Assembly (NCBI RefSeq): GCF_003148825.1
Contig: NZ_QGGZ01000006.1
Coordinates: 62,001-126,000 of the forward strand
From: Streptomyces sp. CG 926
GTDB lineage: Bacteria; Actinomycetota; Actinomycetes; Streptomycetales; Streptomycetaceae
Length of the DNA: 64,000 nt
Direction of reading: 5' to 3'
The translations under genes and the position numbers were made by a program. Shown here in pieces: positions 51,529 to 59,994 of this stretch. Numbering within the stretch: position 1 is the first letter of the stretch; each line of letters begins with the position of its first letter. The notes under the pieces were generated by a model. That model ran no database searches and was not told the origin of the DNA. It saw nothing but the letters and a program-made list of their open reading frames with translations.

Positions 51529-54500
51529 ATGACCGAGCTCCTGCCCGCTCGCGCGGACAGTGCCGCGTCCTTCCCGATGACCGAGACGCAGCAGGCACTG
51601 ATGATCGGGCGAGGTGAAGCAGTCGAGCTGGGCGGTATCGGCTGCTACGGATACTTCGAATGGGAGCGCGCCGACCTCGATCCCGAGCGTTTCGCCGCCG
51701 CCTGGCGCAAGGTGGTCGCCCGTCACGACATGCTCCGCGCGATCGGGCGCACGGACGGCACCCAGTGGGTGCCGGCCGACCCGCTGCCCTTCGACATACC
51801 GGTCGTGGACCTGAGCGAGCTGTCCGCCGACGCCTCGCGGGAGCGGCTCGCCGCGCTGCGCGAGGAGATGAGCCACGTGGTCTTCCCGGTGGGCAGCTGG
51901 CCGCTGTTCGACCTGCGGATCATCCGGCTGGGCGGCCCCGGGAACCTCAGCCGCGTCCACCTCGGGATCGACCTGCAGGTACTGGACGCCTCCAGTGCCT
52001 TCCAGGTGCTCTTCCCCGAGCTCGTCGACCTGTACGAGGACCCCGACGCCGAACTCCCCGAGCCCGGTATCAGCTTCGCCGAGTACGCCCGGTGGCGCGC
52101 CGACGCCCTGCCCCACACCGAGGCCTTCCGTGCCGCCCGCGCGTACTGGCTGGAGCGCGTCCCCACCCTGCCGCCGGCCCCGTCGCTGCCCACGGGCGGC
52201 TCCGCCGACCCCGGCCGCGAGGTGCGCTTCGACCGGCGCGAGCACCGGCTGTCCCCCGCCGAGTGGCAGCGTTTCTCGGCGCGGGCGCACGAGGCGGGGC
52301 TGACCCCGTCGGTCCTGCTCACCGCCGCCTTCGCCGAGGTGGTCCGGTGCTGGGCGGAGGAGTCGGACTTCACCGTCAACTACCCGATCTTCCAGCGCCC
52401 GGCGGTGCACCCGGACATCACCGGCGTCCTCGGTGACTTCACCAACGCCGTGATGCTCGCCGCCGATGGTTCGGGCGCGACCTTCCTGGACCGCGCGCAC
52501 GCCCTGCGCGACCAGCTCGCCCGCGACGCGGAGCACGGCTCCTTCAACGGTGTCCGGGTGCTGCGCGAGCTGACCCGGCTGCACGGGGTGGGCGCGCAGG
52601 CCGGCATGCCGATCGTGGTGACCAGCCTGCTCGACTACCCGGTGCGCAGGCCCGTCACGGACCTGGGCCGCGAGGTGTACTCGATCTCGCAGACCCCGCA
52701 GGTCTCGCTGGACGTACAGCTGCGCGAACTGGCCGGTGAACTGCGCGTCATCTGGGACTTCGTCGACGGGGCGTTCGCGCCCGGCTTCGTCGACGCCGCC
52801 TTCGGCGTGTACGTGGACCTGCTGGAGCGGCTCACCCGGGACCCGGAGGCCCTGCACACCGGGCGCTTCGACCTGATCCCGGCGGCCGAGCGGACGCTGC
52901 GCCGCGAGGTCAACGACACCGCCGGGCAGATCCCGTACACCACCTTGCACGAGCTGTTCGCCCGGCAGGCCGAGCGCACGCCCGACGCCGAGGCCGTGGT
53001 GGACGGCACCGGGCGGCGCCTGAGCTACGCCGAACTGGCCTCGTACGCCTGGCGGATCGGGCACACGCTGCGGGACCACGGGGCGGCTCCGGGCGAGCTG
53101 GTCGCCGTCGTGATGGAGAAGGGCTGGGAGCAGTACGCCGCGGTGTACGGGATCCTCGCCGCCGGCGCCGCCTATCTGCCGCTGGACCCGAGCGTGCCGC
53201 CGGAGCGGCTTCGCCGCCTGCTCACCGAGGGCAAGGTGGACCGGATCCTCACCCAGTCCTGGCTGGAATCCCGCATCAGCTGGCCGCCCACGGCCCGTCG
53301 CTACCGGGTCGACAAGGACTTCGAGTCCGGGAACGCGATGCGGCCCGAGACCGCGCAGACCCCGGCGGACCTCGCGTACACCATCTTCACCTCGGGCTCG
53401 ACGGGTGAGCCCAAGGGCGTGATGGTCGACCACATCGGCGTGGTCAACCTGATCCGCGATGTCGCGACCCGTTTCGAGGTCGGGGCGCGGGACCGGCTGC
53501 TGGCCATCTCCGGGCTGCACTTCGACGCCTCGATCTACGATGTGTTCGGGGTGCTGACGCAGGGCGGAACCGTGGTGCTGCCGCCGCCGTTCGAGCACGC
53601 CGAGCCCGATGTGTGGGCCGATCTGGTGCGGGCGGAGCAGGTCACCCTGTGGAACTCCGTGCCCGTCCTGATGGAGCTGCTCGTCGGCGAGGCCGAGGTG
53701 CGCGAGCGGCGCGGCGGCGACCGGCCGCTGGAGTCGCTGCGGCTGTCCGTGCTCTCCGGCGACTGGATCCCGCTGACGCTGCCGGACCGGCTGCGGGCGC
53801 AGAGTCCCCGGATCGAGGTGGTGGGTTCGGGCGGTCCGACCGAGACGATCTGCTGGTCGCTGTTCCAGCCGATCGGCGAGGTCGACCCGGCCTGGACGAG
53901 CATCCCGTACGGCAAGCCGATCACCAACCAGCGCTACTACATCGTCGACGCGGCCGCCTACGAGCGCCCGCTCGGGGTGGTCGGCGAGATGGCCGTGGCC
54001 AGTGACGTCGGGCTCGCCCTCGGCTACTGGAACGACGCCGAGCGCACCGCGAACCGCTTCGTGCGCCTGCCGGAGAGCGGCGAACGCGCCTACCTGACCG
54101 GGGACCTGGGCCGGTACCTGCCGGACGGAAGCATCGAGATCCTGGGCCGGGACGACTTCCAGGTGAAGATCCAGGGCCACCGGATCGAGCTCGGTGAGAT
54201 CGAGGCCGTGCTGCGCCAGGACGCCGAGGTCGAGGCGGCCGTGGTGGTGGCCCCGGCCAGTGCCCACGGGGTGCGTCGGCTGCACGCCTACGTCGTGGCC
54301 GGCGCGGAGGCGGCCGGGCCGGTGCTGGAGCGGCTCGCGGCCCAGCTCCCGGGGTACATGGTGCCGGCCGCGCTCACCGTGCTGCCGGAGCTGCCGCTGA
54401 CCCGCAACGGGAAGGTCGACCGGCTGCTGCTGGCCTCCTCCGCCGGGCGGCAGCAGTCCGCCGACGAGGCGGCCGTACGGGACGCCGGGGACGGGCCGGG

Positions 54501-54798
54501 CAGTGCGCTGGAGCTCGTGCTGTGCGCGGCGGTCGCCGACATCCTCGGCCTGGACGGGGTGGCGCCCGGTGACAACTTCTTCAGCCTGGGCGGCGATTCG
54601 CTCAGCGGCACCCGGCTGGCCGGTCTGCTGGGGGAGCTGCTGGGGGTGCCGGTGCCGGTGAAGACCGTGTTCCAGAACCCGCTGATCCGCGAGCTGGCCG
54701 AGAAGATCGCCGCGGACGAGCAGCACGGCGCGGAGGCGGTCGCCGCCGCGGAGGCCTTCGGAGAGCTGGAGGCGGACGAGGCCGGCGCGTCGGCATAG
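51529..54798 (+). CDS. Tridomain NRPS: heterocyclisation (Cy) - adenylation - PCP
   Basis: A 1089-aa NRPS. The condensation-type domain (~1-450) has the Cy signature DxxxxDxxS as DLQVLDASS at residues 148-156, so it should cyclise a Ser/Thr/Cys-type residue. The A domain (~465-960) has IFTSGSTGEPKG, GRDDFQVKIQGHRIE and NGKVDR; the signature positions I read are roughly D-A-Y-N-L-S-S-C-W, nearer Cys/Ser-type codes than others. The PCP has LGGDSL with the phosphopantetheine Ser at 1024. There is no epimerase or thioesterase. FmoA3 of the JBIR-34/35 pathway has the same Cy-A-PCP layout and loads alpha-methylserine. A GGAG site precedes the ATG at 51529. Confidence 0.93.
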   Translation: MTELLPARADSAASFPMTETQQALMIGRGEAVELGGIGCYGYFEWERADLDPERFAAAWRKVVARHDMLRAIGRTDGTQWVPADPLPFDIPVVDLSELSADASRERLAALREEMSHVVFPVGSWPLFDLRIIRLGGPGNLSRVHLGIDLQVLDASSAFQVLFPELVDLYEDPDAELPEPGISFAEYARWRADALPHTEAFRAARAYWLERVPTLPPAPSLPTGGSADPGREVRFDRREHRLSPAEWQRFSARAHEAGLTPSVLLTAAFAEVVRCWAEESDFTVNYPIFQRPAVHPDITGVLGDFTNAVMLAADGSGATFLDRAHALRDQLARDAEHGSFNGVRVLRELTRLHGVGAQAGMPIVVTSLLDYPVRRPVTDLGREVYSISQTPQVSLDVQLRELAGELRVIWDFVDGAFAPGFVDAAFGVYVDLLERLTRDPEALHTGRFDLIPAAERTLRREVNDTAGQIPYTTLHELFARQAERTPDAEAVVDGTGRRLSYAELASYAWRIGHTLRDHGAAPGELVAVVMEKGWEQYAAVYGILAAGAAYLPLDPSVPPERLRRLLTEGKVDRILTQSWLESRISWPPTARRYRVDKDFESGNAMRPETAQTPADLAYTIFTSGSTGEPKGVMVDHIGVVNLIRDVATRFEVGARDRLLAISGLHFDASIYDVFGVLTQGGTVVLPPPFEHAEPDVWADLVRAEQVTLWNSVPVLMELLVGEAEVRERRGGDRPLESLRLSVLSGDWIPLTLPDRLRAQSPRIEVVGSGGPTETICWSLFQPIGEVDPAWTSIPYGKPITNQRYYIVDAAAYERPLGVVGEMAVASDVGLALGYWNDAERTANRFVRLPESGERAYLTGDLGRYLPDGSIEILGRDDFQVKIQGHRIELGEIEAVLRQDAEVEAAVVVAPASAHGVRRLHAYVVAGAEAAGPVLERLAAQLPGYMVPAALTVLPELPLTRNGKVDRLLLASSAGRQQSADEAAVRDAGDGPGSALELVLCAAVADILGLDGVAPGDNFFSLGGDSLSGTRLAGLLGELLGVPVPVKTVFQNPLIRELAEKIAADEQHGAEAVAAAEAFGELEADEAGASA

Positions 54799-54959
54799 GC
54801 CGTCTCTTTCGGATCTTGCCGGGCCCGCGACGCCCGGCACCGCACCCGGCTGCGTTGTCGGGACGACCGAGTACGTCCAGTACACGGGCGCCCCTCCGCC
54901 TTGCCGGGCACGGCACCGGACGCCGCGGGCTCGGCCGCCACGATCCGAAAGAGACGACC
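54798..54959. mobile_element. MITE-like inverted-repeat element, copy 2
   Basis: Ends GGCCGTCTCTTTCGGATC (54798-54815) and its complement (54942-54959) match over 18 bp with one mismatch. The element is 162 bp and non-coding. It starts at the G of the NRPS stop codon TAG, as copy 1 does at the reductase gene. It separates the NRPS from the SHMT-like gene and may carry a hairpin that affects transcription between them. The interior (TTGTCGGGACGACCGAGTAC region) resembles repeats I recall from other Streptomyces genomes. Confidence 0.75.
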
Positions 54960-55015
54960 CAGGCCGCGGTTCGGCACAGCACGGTCATCACGGACGATTC
55001 CGAGAGGGGACAGTC

Positions 55016-56422
55016 ATGAGTCTCACCCTGCCCGCGCCCGTCACCGAGCCGGAGCTGCCCGGGGCGCCCGGCTCCGGCTCCGGTCACGGGCCCGATCCCG
55101 ATCCCGATCTGGTCGATTTCGCCGGGCACGCCGCGACGCGGCTCAGAGAGCGCGACGGCGAGCTGTACACGCTGCTGGCCCGGGAGTCGGCACGTCAGCG
55201 CGACACCCTGATGATGGTCGCGGCGTCCAGTGTCGCGGACCCCTCCGTCCTGGCCTGCGAGGGCAGCGCGCTCGGCAACCTGACCGCCGAGGGCTTCCCC
55301 GGGAACCGCTACCACGCGGGCTGCGGGGTCGCCGACGAGATCGAGCGCCTCGCGATCGACCGGGCGTGCGCGGCGTTCGGGGCCCAGGACGCGATCGTGC
55401 AGCCGCACTCCGGCTCCTCCGCCAACCTCGCCGTGATCACGGCGCTGCTCAACCCGGGCGACTCCCTGCTCGGGCTGGACCTGGACTGCGGCGGGCACCT
55501 CACCCACGGCTCCCCGGCCTCGGTGACCGGACGCTACTACCGCGCCCACGGCTACCGGGTGACCCCGGACGGGCTGCTCGACTACGACCAGATCCGTGAA
55601 CTGGCCCTGGAACACCGCCCGAAGCTGATCGTCTGCGGGGCGAGCGCGTACCCCCGCAGCATCGACTTCGCCCGCTTCCGGGAGATCGCGGACGAGGCCA
55701 ACGCCTATCTCCTGGCCGACATCTCGCACATCGCGGGACTGGTCGCGGCCGGCCTCCACCAGAGCCCCGTCGACCATGCCCACGTGACCACCACCAGCAC
55801 CTACAAGCAGCTGTACGGTCCGCGCGGCGGGCTGATCCTGCTGGGCCGGGAGGCCCGAAAGGCCGGGCCGGAGCGCGGCACCCTGGCCGCGACCCTGCGC
55901 CGCGCCGTGTTCCCCTTCACCCAGGGCACGCCCGACCTGGCATCGGTGGCGGCCAAGGCGCGTGCCCTGGACTTCGTGGCGAGCCCCGACTTCGCCGAGA
56001 TCGCCAAGCGGCTCGCCGACGGCGCGCAGGCGATCGCCGAGCGCCTCTTGGACCGGGGGTTCCGGCTGGTCACCGGTGGTACGGACACCCATATGGTGCT
56101 GCTGGACCTGCGCGGCACCGGGGTCACCGGGGACGTCGCCGAGCAGGCCCTGGAGTCCTGCGGGATCGTCGTCAACCGCAACCGGGTCCCCGGCGACACC
56201 ACGCCGGTGCGGGTGACCGGTGGACTGCGGCTGGGCACCAACACGCTGGCCGCGCGCGGGATGGACCGCACGGTGGCCGCCGAGTGCGCCGACCTGGTCG
56301 CCGACGTGCTGGTGGCGCTGCGCGCGCAGGGCGGCGTACTGCCGGACGCCCTGCGCGGGCGGGTGCGTGCCCGGGTCTCCGAACTGTGCGCCGCCCACCC
56401 CCTGCCGGGGTATCTGCCGTGA
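55016..56422 (+). CDS. Serine hydroxymethyltransferase homologue in NRPS cluster
   Basis: A 468-aa PLP enzyme of the SHMT family: NRYHAGCGVADEIERLAIDRA, QPHSGSSANLAVITALLNPGD, DISHIAGLVAAG and the Schiff-base lysine in TSTYKQLYGPRGG. The usual TTTTHKTLRGPRGG is altered (His to Tyr before the Lys, Arg to Tyr after it), which suggests changed specificity. In the JBIR-34/35 pathway an SHMT homologue (FmoH) makes alpha-methyl-L-serine, the residue cyclised to 4-methyloxazoline. The NRPS immediately upstream is of the matching Cy type. The ATG at 55016 has GAGGGG upstream. Its stop overlaps the next gene as GTGA. Confidence 0.88.
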   Translation: MSLTLPAPVTEPELPGAPGSGSGHGPDPDPDLVDFAGHAATRLRERDGELYTLLARESARQRDTLMMVAASSVADPSVLACEGSALGNLTAEGFPGNRYHAGCGVADEIERLAIDRACAAFGAQDAIVQPHSGSSANLAVITALLNPGDSLLGLDLDCGGHLTHGSPASVTGRYYRAHGYRVTPDGLLDYDQIRELALEHRPKLIVCGASAYPRSIDFARFREIADEANAYLLADISHIAGLVAAGLHQSPVDHAHVTTTSTYKQLYGPRGGLILLGREARKAGPERGTLAATLRRAVFPFTQGTPDLASVAAKARALDFVASPDFAEIAKRLADGAQAIAERLLDRGFRLVTGGTDTHMVLLDLRGTGVTGDVAEQALESCGIVVNRNRVPGDTTPVRVTGGLRLGTNTLAARGMDRTVAAECADLVADVLVALRAQGGVLPDALRGRVRARVSELCAAHPLPGYLP

Positions 56423-57108
56423 CCTTCAGCGGCTTCCCGCCCTCGGCACTGCGCCTGTACGAGGACCTCGCGGCCGACAACAGCAAGGAGGCGTGGCGAC
56501 TGCGCCACCGCGAGCGGTACGAGCGTGACGTACGTGCGCCGATGGACGAGCTTGCCGCTGAACTGAGCGTGCTTTTCGCCGAGTCGACCGGGTCGGGCGA
56601 GGTGCAGGTGCTGGGCCCGGTCCGGGACACCCGGATGTCCCACGACAAGTCCCCGTACAAGACCTACCAGGGCGCCTATCTGGATCTGCTGCCCTGCCTG
56701 GGCCTGTGGGTGCACCTGGACCGGCACGGCCTCTACGCCTCCGGGCGCTGGTACCCCTATGCCGGGGCCGAGGTCGCCCGGTACCGCGCCGCCGTCGAGG
56801 AGGAGGACGGCGGCGCGGAGCTGGCCGCGATCGCGGGCCGGCTGGAGGCCCAGGGGTTCACCCTGGGCGGCGACCGGCTCAAGTCCCGGCCGCGGGGGGT
56901 CCCGGCGGACCACCCGCGGCTGGGGCTGCTGCGCCACCGCAAGATCGACGCGTGGCGCCGCCACGGTCCGGACGCCGGGCTGCACACGGCGCGCGCCGGG
57001 GAACTGGTGCGGGATACCTGGCGGCTGGTGCGCCCGCTGCTGGACTGGGTGGCGGCCCGCGAACTCACCCCACGACCCCGCGAGCAAGGAGTTGACGTAC
57101 CGTCATGA
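56419..57108 (+). CDS. DUF2461 family protein
   Basis: A 229-aa protein with the TIGR02453/DUF2461 pattern: FSGFPPSALRLYEDLAADNSKEAW, DTRMSHDKSPYKTYQGAYL, GLYASGRWYPYAGAEVARYR, and a C-terminal Arg/Leu-rich end. The biochemical function of the family is not established. It overlaps the SHMT-like gene (GTGA) and the aldolase gene (ATGA), so it is translated with them; this embedding in a biosynthetic operon is unusual for DUF2461. A role in handling the modified amino acid is possible but unproven. Confidence 0.85.
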   Translation: MTFSGFPPSALRLYEDLAADNSKEAWRLRHRERYERDVRAPMDELAAELSVLFAESTGSGEVQVLGPVRDTRMSHDKSPYKTYQGAYLDLLPCLGLWVHLDRHGLYASGRWYPYAGAEVARYRAAVEEEDGGAELAAIAGRLEAQGFTLGGDRLKSRPRGVPADHPRLGLLRHRKIDAWRRHGPDAGLHTARAGELVRDTWRLVRPLLDWVAARELTPRPREQGVDVPS

Positions 57109-58175
57109 GCATCGGGAGCTTCGAGACCGTCGATCTGCGCAGCGACACGGTGACCCGGCCGGGTGCCGGGATGCGGGCCGCGATGGCCTCGGCCGAGGTC
57201 GGCGACGACCTGTTCGGGGAGGATCCGACCGTCCGCGCGCTGGAGGACCGGCTCGCCGGGCTCTTCGGTTTCTCCGGGGCGCTGTTCACCCCGTCCGGGG
57301 TGATGGCCAACCAGATCGCCCTCCAGCTCCTCGTCGGTCCCGGCGAGGAGCTGGTGTGCGACGCCGAGGCGCACATCCTGGCGCACGAGGAGGCCTCCCC
57401 GGCCCGCTACGGCGGGATCCAGACGCGCACGGTGACGGCGGAGCGGGGGGTGGTCACCGCTGCCCTGCTGGCCGGGGTGGTCCGGCGGGGGAACCCGTAC
57501 ACGCTCGGCACCCGTGCCGTCGAGGTGGAGCAGACCCACACCCGGGCCGGCGGTGCGGTCCACCCGCTGGACACGCTGCGCGCCGTACGCGAACTGACGT
57601 CCGGAGCGGGCCTCGCGGTCCATATGGACGGGGCCCGGATCTGGAACGCGATGGCCGCGACGGGCACCTCCGCCCACGCGTACGGGCGGACGGCCGACTC
57701 GCTGTCCGTGTGTCTGTCGAAGGGGTTGGGCGCGCCCGTCGGTTCGGTGCTCCTGCTGGCGGCCGAACAGCTGCCGCGGGCCCGGAAGTTGCGGCACGGC
57801 TTGGGCGGCGGCATGCGCCAGTCGGGCATCCTGGCGGCTGCGGGGCTGTACGCCCTGGACCACCACGTGGAGCGGATCGCCGAGGACCACGCCCATGCCG
57901 CCCTGCTGGCGGCGGGGTTGCGGGACGCGGGGTTCACCGTGCGCCCGCCGGAGACCAACATCGTCCTCATCGAGGTTCCCGGCGCCGACGAGGTCGTCGC
58001 ACGGGCCGCCAAGGAAGGAGTACTGGTGACCGCGCCCGGCCCGGAGACGGTCCGGCTGGTCACCCATCTGGACGCAGGACGAGAGGCGTGTCGGCGGGCC
58101 CTCGGGGTGCTGACCGCCGTGATGACCGATGTCGTCGCCGGGACGCGGGACACCGCGGCCGCGGGACGCTCGTAA
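57105..58175 (+). CDS. Threonine aldolase-family PLP enzyme (cluster copy)
   Basis: A 356-aa fold-type I PLP enzyme: VDLRSDTVTRPGAGMRAAMASAEVGDDLFGEDPT, SGVMANQIALQLL, GLAVHMDGARIWNAMAATG, and the Schiff-base lysine in SVCLSKGLGAPVGSVLL. It is distinct from ltaE at 17.5 kb and has the GDDLFGEDPT signature of canonical low-specificity aldolases. Within the cluster it may supply or trim a beta-hydroxy amino acid. It starts ATGA-coupled to DUF2461. The stop TAA lies 26 nt before the GNAT. Confidence 0.92.
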   Translation: MSIGSFETVDLRSDTVTRPGAGMRAAMASAEVGDDLFGEDPTVRALEDRLAGLFGFSGALFTPSGVMANQIALQLLVGPGEELVCDAEAHILAHEEASPARYGGIQTRTVTAERGVVTAALLAGVVRRGNPYTLGTRAVEVEQTHTRAGGAVHPLDTLRAVRELTSGAGLAVHMDGARIWNAMAATGTSAHAYGRTADSLSVCLSKGLGAPVGSVLLLAAEQLPRARKLRHGLGGGMRQSGILAAAGLYALDHHVERIAEDHAHAALLAAGLRDAGFTVRPPETNIVLIEVPGADEVVARAAKEGVLVTAPGPETVRLVTHLDAGREACRRALGVLTAVMTDVVAGTRDTAAAGRS

Positions 58176-58201
58176 GCAGCGGAAGAGAGCGAAGTAGCAG
58201 C

Positions 58202-58783
58202 ATGAGTTTAGAAGTACGGCCCGCCACGGCGGATCTGTGGGACGACATCCGCCAGGTGCTCCAGCCGAAGAAGAGCGCGCACACGTGCTGGTGCATGGCG
58301 TGGCGGCTGTCCACCGGCGACTACGGGCGACTCACGGCGGACGAGCGGGGCGAGCACCTGCGCGGCCTGATGGAGAAGGCCGATCCGCCGCCCGGGGTCC
58401 TCGGTTTCCTGAACGGCGAGGTGGCCGGCTGGTGCAACGTGGCACCGCGCCGGCAGCTCGACCGGCTGACCTCCTCGAAGACGATCACACCGGTGGACGA
58501 TCTGCCCGTGTGGTCGGTGACCTGCTTCGTCGTACGCAAGGACTTCCGCGGCAAGGGGGTCGCCTCGGGCCTGCTGGAGGGGGCCGTCGAGCACGCGCGC
58601 GCCCACGGTGCGCCCGCCGTCGAGGGCTATCCGGTGGACCCGGAGGGCGGCCGGGTGAACCCGACCCTCGCCTATGTCGGGACGATGGACATGTTCGAGC
58701 GGGCGGGCTTCCGTCGGGTGCGGCGCACCGAGGCCAAGAGCGACAAGCGGCATCGTTGGGTCATGCGCCGCGACCTGGTCTGA
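58202..58783 (+). CDS. GNAT acetyltransferase, TTA at codon 3
   Basis: A 193-aa GNAT. The N-terminal part carries CWCMAWRLSTGDY (Cys-rich), LNGEVAGWCNVAPR, then the acetyl-CoA segment WSVTCFVVRKDFRGKGVASGLL, and ends RHRWVMRRDLV. Cluster GNATs may modify the product or confer self-resistance; the acceptor is unknown. Codon 3 (58208-58210) is TTA, directly after ATG AGT, so translation should depend strongly on the bldA tRNA. It is the last gene of the rightward operon. Confidence 0.88.
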   Translation: MSLEVRPATADLWDDIRQVLQPKKSAHTCWCMAWRLSTGDYGRLTADERGEHLRGLMEKADPPPGVLGFLNGEVAGWCNVAPRRQLDRLTSSKTITPVDDLPVWSVTCFVVRKDFRGKGVASGLLEGAVEHARAHGAPAVEGYPVDPEGGRVNPTLAYVGTMDMFERAGFRRVRRTEAKSDKRHRWVMRRDLV

Positions 58784-58800
58784 CGGTCCTCGGGGTACGG

Positions 58801-58833
58801 GGAAGGGGCTCCCGCGGTGCGGGGGCCCCTTCC
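58801..58833. terminator. Bidirectional terminator between convergent cluster operons
   Basis: GGAAGGGGCTCCCGC (58801-58815) faces GCGGGGGCCCCTTCC (58819-58833) with one mismatch and a GGT loop. It lies 17 nt past the GNAT stop and 15 nt before the acyl-CoA dehydrogenase stop. Confidence 0.75.
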
Positions 58834-58848
58834 TCGTGCGGGTGCCGG

Positions 58849-59994
58849 TCAGGGCGTGTGCGCGGCGATGTCCCAGAGGTGGGCGGGACGTCCGCAGCGC
58901 ATGGCCTCCCAGGCCGCGCGTCGGTAGCAGCCCGCCACCAGGCCGTCCCGGACCAGGCCCGAGGCGCCGTGCAGGTGGACCGCGTCACGCGTCACGTCGA
59001 GGGTGGTCTCCGCCGTGAGGGCGATGAGCCCGGCGGCCTCCCCCGCGCTGAGCCGGTCCTCGTCGAGGTCCCGGGCCGCGTCCCCGACGGCCCAGCGCAC
59101 GGCGTCGAGGCGGGCCAGCAGGCCGGCCACGCGCAGCCGGGGACCCTGGTGCTTGACCAGGGCCTGGCCGAACTGCTGTCGGCCGCGGATCCGGGAGACG
59201 ACCGCCGTCAGGGCGGCCGCCGTGATCCCGGCGAGCAGCGAGGCCTGATGGACGGCGGCGCGCAGGCCCACGCGGGCGAGGGCCGCTTCGGCGGCCAGGC
59301 CCCTCAGCAGTACCGCCTCGGCGGGCAGCCGTACCTCGTCGAAGTCGGCGCCGGCGACCGCTCCCCCGCCGTGGTCGCGCAGCGGGCGTACCCGGACGCC
59401 CTCGGTGGGCAGGGTCACGAGTGCCACGCACGGGCCGTCGGGGCCGCCGGCCAGGACCAGCAGGGCGCCGGGGGCGACGCCGGCGGCGAAGGGGCCGCCG
59501 GTGCCGGTGAGCAGGACGTCGCCCGTGTCCGGGTCCGGTTTCCAGGTGATGCCCGGCGGTACGGTCCCGCGCGGATCGGGCAGCCGACCCGGCACGGCGA
59601 GGGCCAGTTCCCCGGTGCGGACCTGGTCCAGGAGGACGTCGGCGGCTTCGGAGGCGAGCGGGCCGAGGCCGGAGATCAGGTCCAGGGCGAGGAGGGTGTC
59701 GGTGAGCGGGACGGGCTGCGTCGCGTTGCCCGCCTCCTCGCACACCATGGCGACGACCGCCTGCCCTAGGTCGAGGCCGTCGTGGCCGATGGGCAGGGCG
59801 AACTCCCAGGCGCCGACCTGGGTCAGCGCCTCCCAGGCGCCGGCGGGGGTGTCCCCGTCGACCTCCAGTCCCTGGCGCACGGTGAGCCGCAGCTGCCGGA
59901 AGAGGGAGTCCTCGTCCTCACGCTCCCGCCAGCGCTCGGGCGCCGCCGCGCCCGGCCCGCCCGTACCGTTCCCGCCTACCGCCTGTGATGTCAC
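58849..59994 (-). CDS. Acyl-CoA dehydrogenase-like protein (partner subunit)
   Basis: A 381-aa ACAD-fold protein: LFRQLRLTVRQGLEVD, GHDGLDLGQAVVAMVCEEAG, SRIRGRQQFGQALVKHQGPRLRVAGL (FAD/dimer helix) and AVHLHGASGLVRDGLVAGCYRRA at the end. The middle beta-domain is short and degenerate, as in the less-active partner of actinobacterial heteromeric ACADs. GTG start at 59994 overlaps the stop of the first ACAD (GTGA), which supports a stable pair. I could not identify the catalytic Glu. It may desaturate a CoA- or carrier-bound acyl group for the peptide. Confidence 0.85.
   Translation of the reverse strand: MTSQAVGGNGTGGPGAAAPERWREREDEDSLFRQLRLTVRQGLEVDGDTPAGAWEALTQVGAWEFALPIGHDGLDLGQAVVAMVCEEAGNATQPVPLTDTLLALDLISGLGPLASEAADVLLDQVRTGELALAVPGRLPDPRGTVPPGITWKPDPDTGDVLLTGTGGPFAAGVAPGALLVLAGGPDGPCVALVTLPTEGVRVRPLRDHGGGAVAGADFDEVRLPAEAVLLRGLAAEAALARVGLRAAVHQASLLAGITAAALTAVVSRIRGRQQFGQALVKHQGPRLRVAGLLARLDAVRWAVGDAARDLDEDRLSAGEAAGLIALTAETTLDVTRDAVHLHGASGLVRDGLVAGCYRRAAWEAMRCGRPAHLWDIAAHTP

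Noticed and set aside
51289..54885. A 1198-residue minus-strand frame antisense to the NRPS
   Set aside because: It has no recognisable domain and mirrors the strongly supported NRPS codon pattern.
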